This document shows, piece by piece, positions 7,128 through 15,536 of a DNA stretch of 36,095 nt. The notes under the pieces are model-generated. The model made no database searches and was not told the DNA's origin. It saw only the letters and a program-made list of their open reading frames with translations. Source of the DNA: Peptacetobacter sp900539645 (GTDB taxonomy: Bacteria; Bacillota; Clostridia; Peptostreptococcales; Peptostreptococcaceae). The number at the start of each line of letters is the position of its first letter. The stretch's first letter is position 1. Location of the stretch: assembly GCF_047807365.1 (NCBI RefSeq), contig NZ_JBLOUI010000026.1, forward strand, positions 1 to 36,095, given 5' to 3'. A program made the position numbers and the translations under genes.

Positions 7128-9482
7128 CTATATTAACGCTTCTTTTAAAACGTCGTCCATTGTTTCAACTAATACGAATTCCATATCAGCTTTTACATTT
7201 TCTGGTATTTCATCTAAATCAACCTCACATTCTACAGGAAGAAGTGCTTTTTTCACTCCTGCTCTATGTGCTGCTAATAATTTTTCCTTAACTCCACCAA
7301 CAGGAAGTACTCTACCTCTTAGAGTTATTTCACCAGTCATAGCTATATCTCCTGGTACTCCTCTACCTGTAAGCGCTGATATTACAGCAAGAGCCATAGT
7401 TATACCAGCTGAAGGACCATCTTTTGGTGTAGCTCCTTCTGGTAAATGTATGTGTATGTCTGTATTTTTATAGAATTCTGGGTCTATGCCTAGTTCATCA
7501 GCTCTAGATCTTATGTATGATATACCAGCTCTAGCTGACTCTTTCATAACATCTCCTAGCTGACCTGTAAGTACTATTTCTCCCTTACCTTTAAGCACGT
7601 TTACCTCTACCTCTAGAGTAACTCCACCTACTTCTGTCCAAGCAAGACCAGTTACAAGACCTACTCTTGGCTCATCTTTAGCTAAATCATATCTGAATAT
7701 TTCTTTACCTAAGAATTCCTGAAGGTCTTCCATCTTAACATCGTATCCTTCTAAGCTTGGATCTTCAACGTATTTCTTAGCTACTTTTCTACAAACTTTT
7801 CCTATTGTTCTTTCTAATGTTCTAACACCTGCTTCTCTAGTGTATGAGTTTATTAATTTTCTCATAACATCTTCGTCCATTGTAACAAATCCTTCAGCAA
7901 GCGCATTTTCTTTTATCTGTTTTGGAAGAAGGTATTTCTGAGCTATATTTAATTTTTCTTCTTCTATATATCCAGAAATTCTTATAACTTCCATTCTGTC
8001 TAATAATGGTCTAGGCACTGTATCTAAAGTATTTGCAGTTGTTATGAATAATACTTTTGATAAATCAAAAGGTATTTCCATATAATGGTCTACAAATCCT
8101 TTATTCTGCTCTGGATCTAGAACTTCTAGCATTGCTGAACCTGGATCCCCTTTATAATCAGATGCCATTTTATCTATTTCATCTAATAAGAATACTGGAT
8201 TCTTGCTGCCAGCTTCTTTCATTCCATTTATTATTCTACCTGGAATTGCACCTACATAAGTTCTTCTGTGTCCTCTTATTTCAGCTTCATCTCTAACCCC
8301 ACCAAGAGAAAGTCTAGTGTATTTTCTTCCTAGTGCTTTAGCTACAGACTTAACTATAGACGTTTTACCAACACCTGGAGGTCCAACAAGACAAATTATC
8401 GGCCCTTTTGGAGATTTAGATAATTTTCTTACTGATAAATACTCAAGTATTCTTTCTTTAACCTTATCTAATCCGTAGTGTTCTTCATTTAATATCTCTT
8501 CTGCTTTTTTAACATCTAATTTTTCTTTTGTTTCCTTATTCCAAGGAAGTGAGAATATCATATCTAAATAGTTTCTACTAACTGCTGAATCAGGTGAAGA
8601 TGGACTCATTCTAGCAAATTTTTCTATTTCTTTAGATATTTTTTCTTTTGTTTCCTTTGGTGCTTTTAGAGTTTTTAATTTTTTTCTATATTTTTCAGCA
8701 TCAGATGATGTATCCTCATCTTCTCCAAGCTCTTTCTGAATAGCTCTTAACTGTTCTCTTAAGTAGTATTCTTTCTGGATTTTGCTCATCTGTTTTTTAA
8801 CTCTTAAAGCTATTTTTTTCTCTATCTTCATTATTTCTACTTCTTCTAATATAATAGAGTACATTAATTCTAGTCTTTTCTTAACATCGAATTCTTCTAT
8901 TATTTCCTGCTTTTTATCATTTTTTAGATATATATTAGCAGCTATTGTATCCACTAGTCTACCGTAATCGTCTATTTCTGAAAGACTTATTAATATCTCA
9001 GGAGACATTTTGTTTCCTATATTTATATAGTCTTCAAAAGCAGCCATTAAACTTCTAACTAGTGCCTGTATTTCTTTTGCTTCTTCTTCATTTTCAGTAG
9101 CTTCAGAATCTTCTTCTTCTAATTCAATTTCTTCTTCTACTACAGCTTTAAAGTATCCTTCTTCTTTATCTACACTTTTTATTGTAGCTCTATTAACGCC
9201 TTCTACAAGTACTCTAACAGCATCTCCAGGTAATTTTATCATCTGTTTTACATTTGCTATAGTACCTACTTTGTAGAAGTCATCTTCATCTGGATCGTCT
9301 ATTTCTGGATCCTTCTGTGTAGTAAGGAATATAACCTCATCATTCATCATAGCTTCTTCTAATGCATTTAGAGATATTTCCCTACCTATATCAAAATTTA
9401 ATACCATATATGGAAAAATTGTTAACCCTCTAAGAGGTATTACTGGTAATTCACGTTCTATTTTAGTTTTTTTATTACTCAT
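7128..9482 (-). CDS. lon: ATP-dependent protease Lon (LonA)
   Basis: A 784-residue LonA protease degrading damaged and regulatory proteins in the cytoplasm. The N-terminal LON substrate domain (ERELPVIPLRGLTIFPYM) is followed by a charged helical region, then the AAA+ module with Walker A GPPGVGKTS and Walker B VFLLDEIDKM. The C-terminal Ser-Lys protease has PKDGPSAGITMA (catalytic Ser) and GGVKEKLLAAHRAG (catalytic Lys). It is followed by ysxC. A TTGAAA-17-TATAAT promoter precedes it. In many Clostridia lon follows clpX directly; here the chrA pair and several palindromes separate them. Confidence 0.97.
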   Translation of the reverse strand: MSNKKTKIERELPVIPLRGLTIFPYMVLNFDIGREISLNALEEAMMNDEVIFLTTQKDPEIDDPDEDDFYKVGTIANVKQMIKLPGDAVRVLVEGVNRATIKSVDKEEGYFKAVVEEEIELEEEDSEATENEEEAKEIQALVRSLMAAFEDYINIGNKMSPEILISLSEIDDYGRLVDTIAANIYLKNDKKQEIIEEFDVKKRLELMYSIILEEVEIMKIEKKIALRVKKQMSKIQKEYYLREQLRAIQKELGEDEDTSSDAEKYRKKLKTLKAPKETKEKISKEIEKFARMSPSSPDSAVSRNYLDMIFSLPWNKETKEKLDVKKAEEILNEEHYGLDKVKERILEYLSVRKLSKSPKGPIICLVGPPGVGKTSIVKSVAKALGRKYTRLSLGGVRDEAEIRGHRRTYVGAIPGRIINGMKEAGSKNPVFLLDEIDKMASDYKGDPGSAMLEVLDPEQNKGFVDHYMEIPFDLSKVLFITTANTLDTVPRPLLDRMEVIRISGYIEEEKLNIAQKYLLPKQIKENALAEGFVTMDEDVMRKLINSYTREAGVRTLERTIGKVCRKVAKKYVEDPSLEGYDVKMEDLQEFLGKEIFRYDLAKDEPRVGLVTGLAWTEVGGVTLEVEVNVLKGKGEIVLTGQLGDVMKESARAGISYIRSRADELGIDPEFYKNTDIHIHLPEGATPKDGPSAGITMALAVISALTGRGVPGDIAMTGEITLRGRVLPVGGVKEKLLAAHRAGVKKALLPVECEVDLDEIPENVKADMEFVLVETMDDVLKEALI

Positions 9483-9526
9483 ATTCAGCCCTCATCTCCT
9501 TTTTTAAGAATTTTACTGCTTTTTCT

Positions 9527-9555
9527 ATTATATCTTTACAGATATTAATTTTCAA
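9527..9555 (-). promoter_or_regulatory. lon promoter
   Basis: Minus strand TTGAAA (9555-9550), 17-nt spacer, TATAAT (9532-9527), about 45 nt before the lon start. No CtsR- or HrcA-type repeat was seen next to it. The remaining intergenic DNA up to 9750 is AT-rich without further recognised signals. Confidence 0.7.
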
Positions 9556-9753
9556 CCGAAAATGTTTTAAATTTTATCATTTAATAGATTATTATATCGT
9601 TATCTCGGTTTATTTGCAATTATTATTTTTATTATCACGCCTCTATTTATTATTATACCCTATTTATTATAATAAATTACAACAAACAGATTAAAATCAT
9701 TTTATTTAGATAACTTTTGTAATTTTAAAAATAATATTAACTTATATATTATA

Positions 9754-9762
9754 TGTTATAAT
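9754..9762 (+). promoter_or_regulatory. Extended -10 promoter of the chrA pair
   Basis: TGTTATAAT (TGn plus a perfect TATAAT) lies 57 nt before the first chrA start. No good -35 was seen, as is usual with extended -10 elements. Confidence 0.55.
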
Positions 9763-9818
9763 AGAAATTGATTTGAAATTTAAAAAAAATTAAATCTATT
9801 TTTACAAGGAGGATTAAA

Positions 9819-10331
9819 ATGCTCAAACTTTTTTTAACATTTTTTAAAATTGGTGCATTTACTTTCGGCGGAGGTTACGCTATGGTTCCTCTAATCCAAG
9901 ACGAGCTTGTAAAGAAACAAAAATTAGTCAGCGAGGAAGAATTTTTGGACTATCTTTCTATAGCTCAAAGCTATCCCGGTGTTTTAGCGGCAAATATTTC
10001 TATACTTTTAGGTTATAGAATAAACGGCATAAAAGGTGTATTAGTCTGCCTATTAGGTGCAACTATGCCATCATTCTGTATAGTTATAGCTTTAGCGTAT
10101 TTATATTTTGCTAATTCTTCTTCTAAAATACTCGATGGTTTCTTTAGAGGAGTCAACCCAGTTGTTATCGCACTTATATTATACTCATTCATAAAAATGC
10201 TAGAAAAACTGCCTAAGACTAAAAGAAATATAATCTTTTTAGTAGTTTCTTTTGTGGCTGTAGCATTCTTAAATATAAGTCCAATATATTTAATACTATT
10301 AGGAGGTGTATATAGCTTATGTCTAAAATAA
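9819..10331 (+). CDS. chrA: ChrA-family transporter, first half (short-chain CHR protein)
   Basis: A 170-residue membrane protein with the CHR signature FFKIGAFTFGGGYAMVPLIQDE at the N-terminus, a PGVLAANISILLGYRINGIKG motif and about five hydrophobic segments. Long ChrA proteins contain two such domains. Here they are split into two short genes that overlap, so the products probably pair as a heterodimer, as known for Bacillus ChrA/ChrB-type short pairs. Chromate export is the named family function; in an anaerobe the real anion is uncertain. Start ATG follows AGGAGG with good spacing. The pair is on the plus strand between two minus-strand housekeeping operons, suggesting later insertion. 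Confidence 0.85.
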   Translation: MLKLFLTFFKIGAFTFGGGYAMVPLIQDELVKKQKLVSEEEFLDYLSIAQSYPGVLAANISILLGYRINGIKGVLVCLLGATMPSFCIVIALAYLYFANSSSKILDGFFRGVNPVVIALILYSFIKMLEKLPKTKRNIIFLVVSFVAVAFLNISPIYLILLGGVYSLCLK

Positions 10332-10846
10332 TACTTCTTTTCCTAATATTCTTAAAAATTGGGGCATTCAGTTTTGGTGGTGGCTATGCGATGCTTCCAT
10401 TTATACAGCAGGAATTTATCAATAAATACCACTTCATAACTAACCAGGAATTTTTAGACTTACTTGCAATTTCTCAGTCAACTCCTGGGCCAATAGCGAT
10501 AAACAGTGCTACATTTGTTGGTTTTAAAACTGCAGGTTTCTGGGGATCACTTGCTGCATCTGTTGGCGTTGTAATATTCTCACTTGTTGGACTTACAATT
10601 ATCTCTCATTTATTGGATAAATTTAAGGATAATAAAAAGGTAGAAAACTTGCTTACAGTATTAAGACCTATAACTCTAGGTTTTATACTTGCAGCTGCTG
10701 TATCTTCTGGTAAAGAAATTACTTGGGGGGCATATGATATAATCGCATTTTTAGTTGCGTTATATTTATTAAAAAAAGAAAAAGTTGGATCAATAGCCAT
10801 AGTATTCATATTTGGAGCAATTGGTATATTGATGGCATTCTTATAA
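10319..10846 (+). CDS. chrA: ChrA-family transporter, second half (short-chain CHR protein)
   Basis: A 175-residue paralogue of the preceding gene, with LIFLKIGAFSFGGGYAMLPFIQQEF and STPGPIAINSATFVGFKTAG motifs and several hydrophobic helices. Its ATG overlaps the end of the first gene by 13 nt. AGGAGGT (10301-10307) is inside that gene's last codons, so translation should be coupled and stoichiometric. The partner domains likely insert in opposite topology, as established for short CHR pairs. Substrate is unproven. The gene is followed by the tandem palindromes C1 and C2. Confidence 0.85.
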   Translation: MSKIILLFLIFLKIGAFSFGGGYAMLPFIQQEFINKYHFITNQEFLDLLAISQSTPGPIAINSATFVGFKTAGFWGSLAASVGVVIFSLVGLTIISHLLDKFKDNKKVENLLTVLRPITLGFILAAAVSSGKEITWGAYDIIAFLVALYLLKKEKVGSIAIVFIFGAIGILMAFL

Positions 10847-10859
10847 AATTGGAAAAAGA

Positions 10860-10947
10860 GCAAGTTTATAACTGAACTCCGCTCCACGGTTCCGACGCCT
10901 ATTTGAAAATCAAATAGGTAGGCGTCTCCAAGTGTATATAATTAAAC
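10860..10947. repeat. Palindrome C1 downstream of chrA2, sharing its core with palindrome G
   Basis: The core (10877-10935) has an inner stem GACGCCTATTTG / CAAATAGG-T-AGGCGTC and ends CTCCAAGTG. Read on the minus strand it gives ACTTGGAGACGCCTACC, the loop, then GGCGTCGGAACCGTGGAG. This is almost identical to the core of palindrome G (25804-25863), 15 kb away. The flanks differ and pair only with each other (AGTTTATAACTGAAC against AGTTTAATTATATAC). Its orientation relative to the upstream gene is the same at both loci. Confidence 0.75.
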
Positions 10948-11176
10948 TATAGATGAATATCGAATTTTTCTAAAAGTAAGTAAACTCAAAAAAGAGTGTT
11001 CAAGAGAATTCGACTCCTGGCTTCGAGCTTTTTCCTATATAAGCATTAGCTTTACAAGCATAATGCTCATAGGAAAAAAAGCTCTGCAGATAGTCGTTTT
11101 CATTTCTCTTGAACACTCTTTTATTTTACATTTATCACTCTTTTAGAAAAAATTCTATATTCATCACTATCTATAT
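10948..11176. repeat. Long palindrome C2, nested behind C1
   Basis: Arms of about 65 nt: CTATAGATGAATAT..GAATTTTTCTAAAAG..AAGAGTGTTCAAGAGAA and its complement. They surround a core at 11011-11096 with CGACTCCTGGCTTCGAGC, an inner hairpin of about 25 bp (GAGCTTTTTCCTAT...ATAGGAAAAAAAGCTC), then CTGCAGATAGTCG. Core type matches B, D and F. Its left arm is also the right flank of C1, so C2 appears to have arisen next to an existing element. T-runs inside allow termination of chrA transcription. Confidence 0.8.
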
Positions 11177-11264
11177 TTTAAAAAATACCACCAATAGATT
11201 AACCTTTGATACTTCTTATATCCATTTTATAAACTGCCATTATTTTTATCTTTTAAAAATATAA

Positions 11265-11685
11265 CTCTGTACTCAACTTTGGTTCAGAAAATTTTATATG
11301 CTGACGCAAATGTAAGAAATGTCATATTTTTTAATGGCATCTCTCTTTTTTATGTTTGCTAACTTTTTAAAATTTTTATTTGTATTTTTCTGAAATGTTA
11401 ACTTACTTTTGGAATTTGTGCGATGCTAGTCCTATATTCAACAATCTGCAGAACTTTGCATCCTTTTGTTAGCTTGACAAAGCTAACAGCTAAAAAGGTG
11501 GCAAAGTTCGAAGCCTGGAGAATAAGGACAGCATCGTGCGAATTTCTTGTAAATAAACTCAGAAAAATACAAATAAAAATTTAAAAGTTAGCAATAAAAA
11601 AAGAGATGCCGTAAAAATATGACATCCCTTCTTTACGTTCTATATTAATTTTCTTTGTAAACTATAGTTGGCTGTACATCATCGT
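11265..11685. repeat. Long palindrome D, mirroring the clpX 3' end
   Basis: About 420 bp, the longest in the window. Arms pair from the last clpX codons outward-in: TGTCATATTTTT..GGCATCTC, then TTGCTAAC/TTTGCTAAC, then ATTTTTATTTGTATTTTTCTGA, then the CGATGCT-GTCCT block. The left arm carries a decayed inverted copy of the clpX end (CTGTAC..CAACT..AGAAAATT..ATAT). The core at 11437-11521 reads on the minus strand CTCCAGGCTTCG, an inner stem of about 25 bp (GAACTTTGC..GTTAGCTT), then CTGCAGATTGTTGAA. Each outer end has a small hairpin followed by T-runs, giving a terminator for clpX on one strand and for chrA on the other. Confidence 0.85.
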
Positions 11686-12886
11686 TTAGTACAGATTCTT
11701 TAGTTACTACTACTTTTTCGACATTTTCTTCAGATGGAACTTCATACATAGTGTCCATCATTATGTTTTCAACTATACTTCTTAGACCTCTGGCACCAGT
11801 GTTTCTTTCTATAGCTTTCTTAGCTATTTCTCTTAGTGCATCGTCTTCAAATTCTAGCTCAACATCTTCTATGTCGAATAATTTCTTGTACTGTTTTACT
11901 AATGCATTTTTAGGTTCTTTTAGTATTGTAACTAATGCATCTTCATCTAGCATATTTAATGTAGCTATTACTGGGATTCTACCTATAAATTCTGGTATTA
12001 TACCGTATTTTAGTAAATCCTCTGGTAGTACATTTTCGTATATTTTTCCTAAATCTAGGTTTTTCTTGCTTTCTATTTTAGCTCCGAATCCTAGAGTTTT
12101 TTCACTAGATCTTCTCTGGATTATCTGTTCTAATCCGTCAAATGCTCCACCTAATATGAATAGTATATTAGTTGTATCTATTTTTATAAATTCCCGGTTT
12201 GGATGTTTTCTTCCGCCCTGTGGTGGAACATTAGCTACAGTTCCTTCTAATATTTTTAGAAGTGCCTGCTGAACACCTTCTCCGCTGACATCTCTTGTTA
12301 TAGATACATTTTCTGATTTTTTAGCTATTTTATCTATTTCGTCTATGTAGATTATACCTTTTTCAGCTTTTTCTACATCATTATCTGCAGCCTGGATAAG
12401 TTTAAGAAGTATGTTTTCAACGTCTTCCCCAACGTAACCAGCTTCAGTAAGAGCTGTTGCATCTGCCATAGCAAATGGAACGTTTAATGTTTTAGCAAGT
12501 GTCTGAGCAAGTAGAGTTTTACCAGAACCTGTTGGTCCTAAAAGTAGTATATTACTTTTCTGTATATCTACATCATTTTCAGAATTGCTGTATATTCTTT
12601 TATAATGATTGTAAACTGCAACAGATAAAGCTTTTTTAGCTTTTTCCTGTCCTATTACATAATCATTTAATATTTCCATCATTTCCTTTGGTTTTGGTAA
12701 TGAATCGATTGATGTTGTTGCTTCTTCGTTAGCTTCTTCAAATTCTTCTCTGATTATATCTTCACAAAGTTCAACACATTCATCACATATACAAACATCT
12801 GGACCTGCTATTAATCTTCTTACCTGATCCTGAGTTTTTCCGCAGAAAGAGCATTTTAGCTGTTTTTTATCATCAAATTTTGCCAT
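11645..12886 (-). CDS. clpX: ATP-dependent Clp protease ATP-binding subunit ClpX
   Basis: A 413-residue AAA+ unfoldase that feeds substrates to ClpP. The N-terminal zinc domain has CSFCGKTQDQVRRLIAGPDVC, then CDECVELC. Walker A is LLGPTGSGKTLLAQTLA, Walker B IIYIDEIDKIA, sensor 2 NTGARGLRS. The IGF-type ClpP loop is present as LGFGA. It lies 15 nt after clpP and ends the tig-clpP-clpX unit. Its 3' end is duplicated in inverted form in palindrome D. Confidence 0.97.
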   Translation of the reverse strand: MAKFDDKKQLKCSFCGKTQDQVRRLIAGPDVCICDECVELCEDIIREEFEEANEEATTSIDSLPKPKEMMEILNDYVIGQEKAKKALSVAVYNHYKRIYSNSENDVDIQKSNILLLGPTGSGKTLLAQTLAKTLNVPFAMADATALTEAGYVGEDVENILLKLIQAADNDVEKAEKGIIYIDEIDKIAKKSENVSITRDVSGEGVQQALLKILEGTVANVPPQGGRKHPNREFIKIDTTNILFILGGAFDGLEQIIQRRSSEKTLGFGAKIESKKNLDLGKIYENVLPEDLLKYGIIPEFIGRIPVIATLNMLDEDALVTILKEPKNALVKQYKKLFDIEDVELEFEDDALREIAKKAIERNTGARGLRSIVENIMMDTMYEVPSEENVEKVVVTKESVLNDDVQPTIVYKEN

Positions 12887-12901
12887 TAAAATTCTCCTCT
12901 C

Positions 12902-13489
12902 TTATAACGGTTTATTTGTTATAACTTCATCTATTAAACCATAAGCAAGTGCTTCATCAGCTTCCATGAAGTTATCTCTTTCTGTATCAGCCATTATTTT
13001 TTCTAGTGGTTGACCTGTATTTTCAGAAAGTATCTGGTTTAATTTTTCTTTCATTCTTATTATTCTCTTAGCCCGGATTTCTATTTCAGTTGCCTGTCCC
13101 TGAGCTCCACCTAGTGGCTGATGTATCATTATTTCACTGTTTGGAAGTGCGTATCTCTTACCTTTTGCACCTGAAGATAGTAAGAATGCACCCATAGATG
13201 CAGCCATACCTATACATATTGTACTAACATCTGGTTTTATATAGTTCATTGTATCGTATATAGCCATACCAGCTGTTATACTTCCACCTGGTGAGTTTAT
13301 GTAAAGATGTATATCTTTATCTGGATCTTCTGCTTCTAAGAATAAAAGCTGAGCTACTATAAGTCCTGCAGTATCATCATTTACCTCGTCACATAAGAAT
13401 ATTATTCTATCTTTTAATAATCTAGAGAATATATCATAAGATCTTTCCCCTCTTCCTGTCTGTTCAACAACATAAGGTACTAATGCCAT
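12902..13489 (-). CDS. clpP: ATP-dependent Clp protease proteolytic subunit ClpP
   Basis: A 195-residue serine peptidase forming the tetradecameric chamber. The catalytic Ser is in GMAASMGAFLL, His in EIMIHQPLGGAQGQA and Asp in DTERDNFM; the N-terminal processing region MALVPYVVEQTGRGERSYDI is typical. It lies between tig and clpX on the same strand. Ribosome site AAAGGGG precedes the ATG. A strong hairpin (13525-13565) lies between tig and clpP. Confidence 0.97.
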   Translation of the reverse strand: MALVPYVVEQTGRGERSYDIFSRLLKDRIIFLCDEVNDDTAGLIVAQLLFLEAEDPDKDIHLYINSPGGSITAGMAIYDTMNYIKPDVSTICIGMAASMGAFLLSSGAKGKRYALPNSEIMIHQPLGGAQGQATEIEIRAKRIIRMKEKLNQILSENTGQPLEKIMADTERDNFMEADEALAYGLIDEVITNKPL

Positions 13490-13524
13490 TTTATGTAACC
13501 CCTTTCTTTTTTTGCATTCAATAT

Positions 13525-13565
13525 AAGGCTGCCTAAGATATATAAATATCGCTTTAGACAGCCTT
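13525..13565. repeat. Hairpin in the tig-clpP gap
   Basis: AAGGCTG and CAGCCTT arms with further pairing (TCTAAAG/CTTAGG) form a hairpin of about 40 nt. On the coding (minus) strand no T-run follows, so it is more likely a processing or stability element, or a weak attenuator between tig and clpPX. A T-run follows only on the plus strand. Confidence 0.5.
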
Positions 13566-13597
13566 GTTTTTTCAAATATTTATAGACTATTTATAAA

Positions 13598-14881
13598 CTA
13601 TGCTATTGTAGCATTTTCAACTAGGAAGTCTATTGTTTTTCTAACTTTTAACTGACCAGCTATGTCTTCTAAATCTTCTGGTCTTAAAGCTTTTTTCATT
13701 TCTTCTGCTTCCATTTTGTACATTTCAGCCATTTTAGCTATTTCAGCGTCAACGTCTTCTTCAGAAGCTTCTATGTTTTCTAATTTAGCTATTTCATCTA
13801 ATACAAGAGTTCCTCTAACTAATTTTTCAGCATCTTCTCTTCTTTCTTCTTTTAATCCATTTAAGTCTTTACCAGTTATTTCTAATAACATTTCCATCTG
13901 TAATCCCTGGCTCATTAACTGGTAGTTAAGATCCTGCATCATTCTGTCTAACTGATCTTCAACCATAGCGTTTGGAGTTATGAAGTCTGCTGCATCAGCT
14001 ATTTTGTTAACTAATTCTTCTCTTAACTGATTTTCAGCCATGTTGTTAGCCTGTTCTTCTAAGTTAGCTCTTATGTCAGCTTTTAATTCATCTAAAGTTT
14101 CGAATTCTGTAGTATCAGCTGCGAATTCATCGTTTAATTCTGGCATTTCTCTAACTTTTATAGCATTTATTTTAACTTCGAATTTAGCTGGTTTAGAAGC
14201 TAAATCTTCTCTTGAGTATCCTTCTGGGAATGTTACATTAACTTCTACTTCTTCGTTTAATGCTTTTCCAACTAACTGTTCTTCAAAGTTGTCTATGAAT
14301 GTGTGAGATCCTATTGTTAATTCGTATCCTTCAGCGTTTCCACCTTCGAATTCTTCTCCATCAACAAATCCTTTGAAGTCTATGTTAACTATATCTCCAT
14401 CTTCAACGTTTCTTTCAACGTCTACTAATCTAGAGTTTTTTTCTACCATTCTGTCTAATTCTTCAGCTATCATTTCGTCAGTTACTTCTGGAACATCTTT
14501 AGTAACTTCTACACCTTTGTAGTCACCTAATTTAACTTCTGGTCTAACTTCTACTTCTACAGACATAACTAATCCGTTTTCTTTGCTTATTTCATCTACA
14601 TCTATAGATGGAGCACCTATTGGAAGTATTCCTGTTTCTTCTACTGCTGGTACGAATACTTCTGGGAATAATGCATCTATAGCATCTCCGTAGAATATTC
14701 CTTCACCGTAGTTCATTTCTATTATTTTTCTAGGAGCTTTACCTTTTCTGAATCCTGGTATGCTGTATCTACCTCTAGTTTTTTTGTAAGCTTTTTCAAC
14801 TGCTCCGTTGAATTTATCGTAGTCTACTGTTATTTTTAAAGTAACTACGTTACCTTCTTTTTTAAGTAATTCTGCTTTCAT
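13598..14881 (-). CDS. tig: Trigger factor, ribosome-associated chaperone
   Basis: A 427-residue peptidyl-prolyl isomerase/chaperone acting at the ribosome exit tunnel. The N-terminal ribosome-binding domain contains the signature GFRKGKAPRKIIE (about residues 43-55). The middle FKBP-type domain includes VNIDFKGFVDGEEFEGG and FEEQLVGK. The helical C-terminal domain follows. Length is normal. AGGAGGA precedes the ATG. It leads the tig-clpP-clpX cluster with its own promoter. Confidence 0.96.
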   Translation of the reverse strand: MKAELLKKEGNVVTLKITVDYDKFNGAVEKAYKKTRGRYSIPGFRKGKAPRKIIEMNYGEGIFYGDAIDALFPEVFVPAVEETGILPIGAPSIDVDEISKENGLVMSVEVEVRPEVKLGDYKGVEVTKDVPEVTDEMIAEELDRMVEKNSRLVDVERNVEDGDIVNIDFKGFVDGEEFEGGNAEGYELTIGSHTFIDNFEEQLVGKALNEEVEVNVTFPEGYSREDLASKPAKFEVKINAIKVREMPELNDEFAADTTEFETLDELKADIRANLEEQANNMAENQLREELVNKIADAADFITPNAMVEDQLDRMMQDLNYQLMSQGLQMEMLLEITGKDLNGLKEERREDAEKLVRGTLVLDEIAKLENIEASEEDVDAEIAKMAEMYKMEAEEMKKALRPEDLEDIAGQLKVRKTIDFLVENATIA

Positions 14882-14961
14882 TTCTTAAAAATCCTCCTAA
14901 TATACTTTTGATATTACAATTTATGGTATTTGTATCCATCATAATTCTATATAACTATTCA

Positions 14962-14991
14962 ATTATATCACATAACTTTTTTTAAATACAA
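14962..14991 (-). promoter_or_regulatory. tig promoter
   Basis: Minus strand TTGTAT (14991-14986), 18-nt spacer, TATAAT (14967-14962), about 80 nt before tig. The rest of the gap to 15065 is AT-rich with no clear terminator for the upstream phosphoesterase gene. Confidence 0.55.
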
Positions 14992-15065
14992 CCTTTCTTA
15001 TGATTATATTTCAATTATTTGGCTATTTTTTTAGCTTTTTTCAAAAGTCATCGATATTCTTCAAA

Positions 15066-15536
15066 TTAAATTTCTACTTCCTTCACTTTTATATTATCTC
15101 CGTCGATTTCTAATATAGCAAATCCTCTTTTGCTTCCCCCTCTTGGAAGAGAAAGACTACCTGGATTTATATAAAGTGTTCCATTTATTACTTCAGAAAA
15201 AGTTTCATGCGAATGACCAAATACAACTATATCTGCTCCTTCTCTTTCTGCTTTAGTCTGTAAAAATTTTGTTCCGTATTTTACATCGTATCTATGTCCA
15301 TGGCACACGAAAAATTTCTTTCCACCAAAGTCAAATAATAATTCATCCTCTGCATCTTCAAAGTCGCAGTTTCCTACAACAGCCATAACATTTACTCCTG
15401 TTTCTCCATAAATATATCTCGCATCCGAGTAGTTGTCCCCTGCGTGAATTATTAAATCACAGTTTTCTAAATACGGAATTGCTTTATCCATATTTCTAAC
15501 TAATCTATGAGTATCGCTAACTATACCTATCTTCAT
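15066..15536 (-). CDS. YfcE/MJ0936-family metallophosphoesterase
   Basis: A 156-residue calcineurin-like phosphodiesterase of the small YfcE type. The metal ligands are in SDTHR (N-terminus), IIHAGD, VVGNCD (the usual GNHD with Cys for His) and VFGHSH near residue 115. Family members hydrolyse phosphodiesters such as bis-pNPP in vitro; the natural substrate is unknown. The start codon shares bases with the stop region of the RNase PH/RdgB gene, so they are almost certainly co-translated. This neighbourhood (rph-rdgB-yfcE) is common in Clostridia. Confidence 0.88.
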   Translation of the reverse strand: MKIGIVSDTHRLVRNMDKAIPYLENCDLIIHAGDNYSDARYIYGETGVNVMAVVGNCDFEDAEDELLFDFGGKKFFVCHGHRYDVKYGTKFLQTKAEREGADIVVFGHSHETFSEVINGTLYINPGSLSLPRGGSKRGFAILEIDGDNIKVKEVEI

